A DNA stretch of 64,000 nucleotides from Salinimicrobium sp963739625. Its GTDB lineage: Bacteria; Bacteroidota; Bacteroidia; Flavobacteriales; Flavobacteriaceae. The stretch's first letter is position 1. The number at the start of each line of letters is the position of its first letter. This document shows positions 62,216 through 64,000 of the stretch, in pieces. The notes beneath the pieces were generated by a model. It saw only the letters and a list, made by a program, of their open reading frames with translations. It was not told the origin of the DNA and did not search any database. A program made the translations under genes and the position numbers. Location of the stretch: the NCBI GenBank assembly GCA_963739625.1, contig CAVUAU010000005.1, forward strand, positions 177,173 to 241,172. Reading direction: 5' to 3'.

Positions 62216-63321
62216 ATGGAGCAGCCGCAACAGCGAAAGATCATTCATGTGGATATGGACGCGTTTTACGCATCTGTAGAACAGCATGACAATCCTGAAC
62301 TCAAGGGAAAACCGGTTGCCGTGGGAGGAAGTTCGCAAAGAGGCGTGGTTGCAGCCGCCAGTTATGAAGCGAGAAAATTCGGAGTAAAGAGTGCCATGAG
62401 CAGCGTGCTGGCAAAAAGGCAATGCCCGGAACTTATTTTTGTAAAGCCAAGATTTGACCGATACAAGGAGATCTCAAATCGAATTAGAAACATCTTTTTT
62501 GAATATACAGATCTTGTTGAACCGCTTTCGCTGGACGAGGCTTACCTGGACGTGACCGAAAATAAGAAAGGAAATCCCAGCGCCTCCCTGATCGCAAAAG
62601 AAATAAGGCAGAAGATCTTTGAGAAGACCGGACTGACAGCTTCGGCGGGAATTTCCATCAATAAGTTCATCGCTAAAGTAGCCAGCGACTATAATAAACC
62701 CAACGGCCAAAAAACTGTAAATCCCGAGGAGGTTGAGGAATTCCTGGAAGTTCTGGAAATAAGAAAATTTTACGGCGTGGGAAAAGTCACTGCCGATAAG
62801 ATGTACCGGCTGGGAATTTTTACCGGGAAGGATCTGAAGGATAAGATCGCTGGAATTTCTTGAACGAACATTTCGGAAAGAGCGGCAGAATATTATTATG
62901 AGAGTCGTCCGAGGAAATCATTTCAGCGAGGTGAAGTCATCGCGGATCAGGAAATCATTGGGTGCGGAAAGGACTTTTGAGGAGAACATTTCCTCCGAAG
63001 ATATTTCATGCTGGAAAGATTCCAGAATATTTCCGAAGAAATAGAACGAAGGCTCACCAAACAGTAAAGTGGCAGGCAAAACTGTAACTTTGAAGATAAA
63101 ATACAGTGATTTCTACCCTGCAAACCCGAAGCAAAACTCTCTCTTATTATATCTCCTCAAAAGATCTCATTCTGGAAACAGCGAAAGAGCTACTGTACCA
63201 GGAAAAAATGAGAGAATCCGTGCGCCTGCTGGGGATTTCCCTTTCAAATTTCAACACTGAAAAAGAAGAAGAGAAAGAAGAGAAGAAGGAGATAGCCGTG
63301 CAGCTGAAGTTTGATTTTTAG
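62216..63321 (+). pseudogene. dinB: DNA polymerase IV (Y-family), many frameshifts
   Basis: The first frame (62216-62863) is a normal Pol IV N-terminus: IIHVDMDAFYASVEQHDNPELKGKPVAVGG, ADQSYEAR-like RGVVAAASYEARKFGVKSAMS, SLDEAYLDVTENK (metal-binding Asp-Glu), and the helix-hairpin-helix GVGKVTADKMYRLGI. After residue about 210 the protein continues in changing frames: LNEHFGKSG (62853-62879), RVVRGNHFSEVKSSRIRKSLGAERTFEENISSED (about 62900-63004), FMLERFQNISEEIERRL (about 63006-63056), VAGKTVTLKIKYSDF (about 63069-63113) and TRSKTLSYYISSKDLILE to the stop at 63321. At least five shifts in 500 nt. Confidence 0.85.
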
Positions 63322-63690
63322 AGGAGAGAGGAGAGAGGAAAGAAAAGAGACTCAAAAAAGGCCTTTTTGCACCTCTTCTTGAAAGTGTTTTCCAAACAGC
63401 CACGGATGTACCGATGTTGATTTCTGGCTTCCATTTTTTTGCCACGAATTCACTAATAATTTTAAAATCTGAGTCCCAATGGTTCATTTCTATCCTTTTA
63501 AAACAAACATTTTAGACACCTGCTCTGCATACAAATAGACGGACCTACACATAATTTTCAGAAAGAGCACAAGAAGAATTCGTGTACCTGCCTGCCGGCA
63601 GCATAAGTGGCAATCTAGAGAACAAAAAAACCACGAAAAAATTTGTGCTATGGCTTTAGTCTCAGATCTAAGGTCGAAAATCTAATCTCT
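63322..63690. repeat. Gene-free gap with repeats
   Basis: Holds a purine-rich run of GAGA repeats (63320-63350), a degenerate palindrome TCAAAAAAGGCCTTTTTGCA (63352-63371), the repeat phrase TTGCCACGAATTCACTAAT at about 63439-63457 and a palindromic CTGCCTGCCGGCAG at about 63590-63603. No gene seen. Confidence 0.55.
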
Positions 63691-64000
63691 CTACTCAATT
63701 TCAGAAATTCTCAGTGTATTCACCATTCCTTTATTAGAAATAGGCATGGCAGCAAGGTTGATGGTGAAATCACCTTTTTCAACAAATTGGCTTTCGGTTG
63801 CGATCCTGTTGATGTCTTCAATGGTTTCATCTGTACTCACCATCTTGTCGTAGTAGAACGCGCGAACACCCCAAAGCAGGCTCAGCTGGTTCACGATCCT
63901 TTTATTGGAAGTGAAGACCAGGATATTTGACTCGGGTCTCCAGGCAGAGATCTGGAAAGCGGTGTAACCGGAATTCGTAAGCGTACAGATCGCCTGCGCC
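63691..64000 (-). CDS. pyk: Pyruvate kinase, C-terminal part
   Basis: The last 102 codons of a minus-strand gene that runs off the window edge. The frame at the edge reads AICTLTNSGYTAFQISAWRP, the pyruvate kinase C-terminal domain (TxSGxTAxxISxxRP), followed by LVFTSNKRIVNQLSLLWGVRAFYYDK with the conserved LLWGV. Stop at 63691. The catalytic barrel lies outside. Confidence 0.87.
   Translation of the reverse strand, partial: AQAICTLTNSGYTAFQISAWRPESNILVFTSNKRIVNQLSLLWGVRAFYYDKMVSTDETIEDINRIATESQFVEKGDFTINLAAMPISNKGMVNTLRISEIE

Overview
The window is a 64 kb chromosomal segment of a Flavobacteriaceae bacterium (Bacteroidetes), probably of the Gramella/Salegentibacter/Salinimicrobium kind. The evidence is the gene content and order (complete batABCDE aerotolerance operon, DksA-like/lspA/ileS cluster, recO next to a TonB receptor, gdhA next to a flavobacterial outer-membrane protein), lipoproteins with acidic residues after the Cys, promoters of the Bacteroidetes type (TTG, about 19 nt, TANNTTTG) without clear Shine-Dalgarno sites, and hairpin repeats common in this family. 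I see no rRNA, tRNA, CRISPR array or prophage. Genus is an inference.

Layout. 1-3.9 kb (+): end of rimK, an AspA/AstE-like zinc hydrolase, 5-formyl-THF cyclo-ligase, and an orphan PAS histidine kinase with a single-domain response regulator. 3.9-9.1 kb (-): lspA, a secreted DUF4097-like protein, a DksA-like protein and ileS. 9.1-14.5 kb (-): a repeat-rich gap, a frameshifted TonB-dependent receptor, recO and gdhA; then a divergent outer-membrane protein and a 0.5 kb block of duplicated hairpins. 15.8-24.9 kb: metB, lipoprotein, ArsC-like protein, DMT transporter, thioesterase, YheT-like hydrolase, DUF1206 protein, yicC-gmk-nadD, gpsA. 24.9-26.1 kb is a gene-free hairpin and tandem-repeat array. 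26.1-31.4 kb: pheS with two small coupled genes, cvpA, a beta-carbonic anhydrase and a SulP anion transporter.

31.5-40.6 kb (-) is the moxR-DUF58-bat operon, probably an envelope stress or chaperone-like system built from a MoxR ATPase, two membrane VWA proteins and TPR/protein-interaction partners. 40.8-47.7 kb: DUF4382 lipoprotein, a four-gene operon (aldo-keto reductase pseudoenzyme, SDR, AlbA_2 protein, PPP-type phosphatase), acyl-ACP desaturase and two secreted proteins. 47.8-52.5 kb: DUF1697 protein, ALDH7-type dehydrogenase, 3-hydroxyanthranilate dioxygenase, isoaspartyl peptidase and a REP-associated transposase flanked by its hairpins. 52.6-58.9 kb (+): a complete tripartite RND efflux operon with its GbsR/MarR regulator. 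58.9-64 kb: DUF5996 protein, a tightly overlapped operon (NAD-binding protein, Tyr-less SDR, CYTH protein, YciI-like lipoprotein), a many-times frameshifted dinB and the end of pyruvate kinase.

Two window-wide patterns stand out. First, a 19-bp palindrome (TCAAAAATGNCATTTTTGA) and an octamer (TTCCGAAG) recur inside genes and between them and are not explained by any annotated feature. Second, single-base frameshifts break several housekeeping genes, including the essential pheS. This points to sequence or assembly error, so the apparent pseudogenes here should be read with caution.
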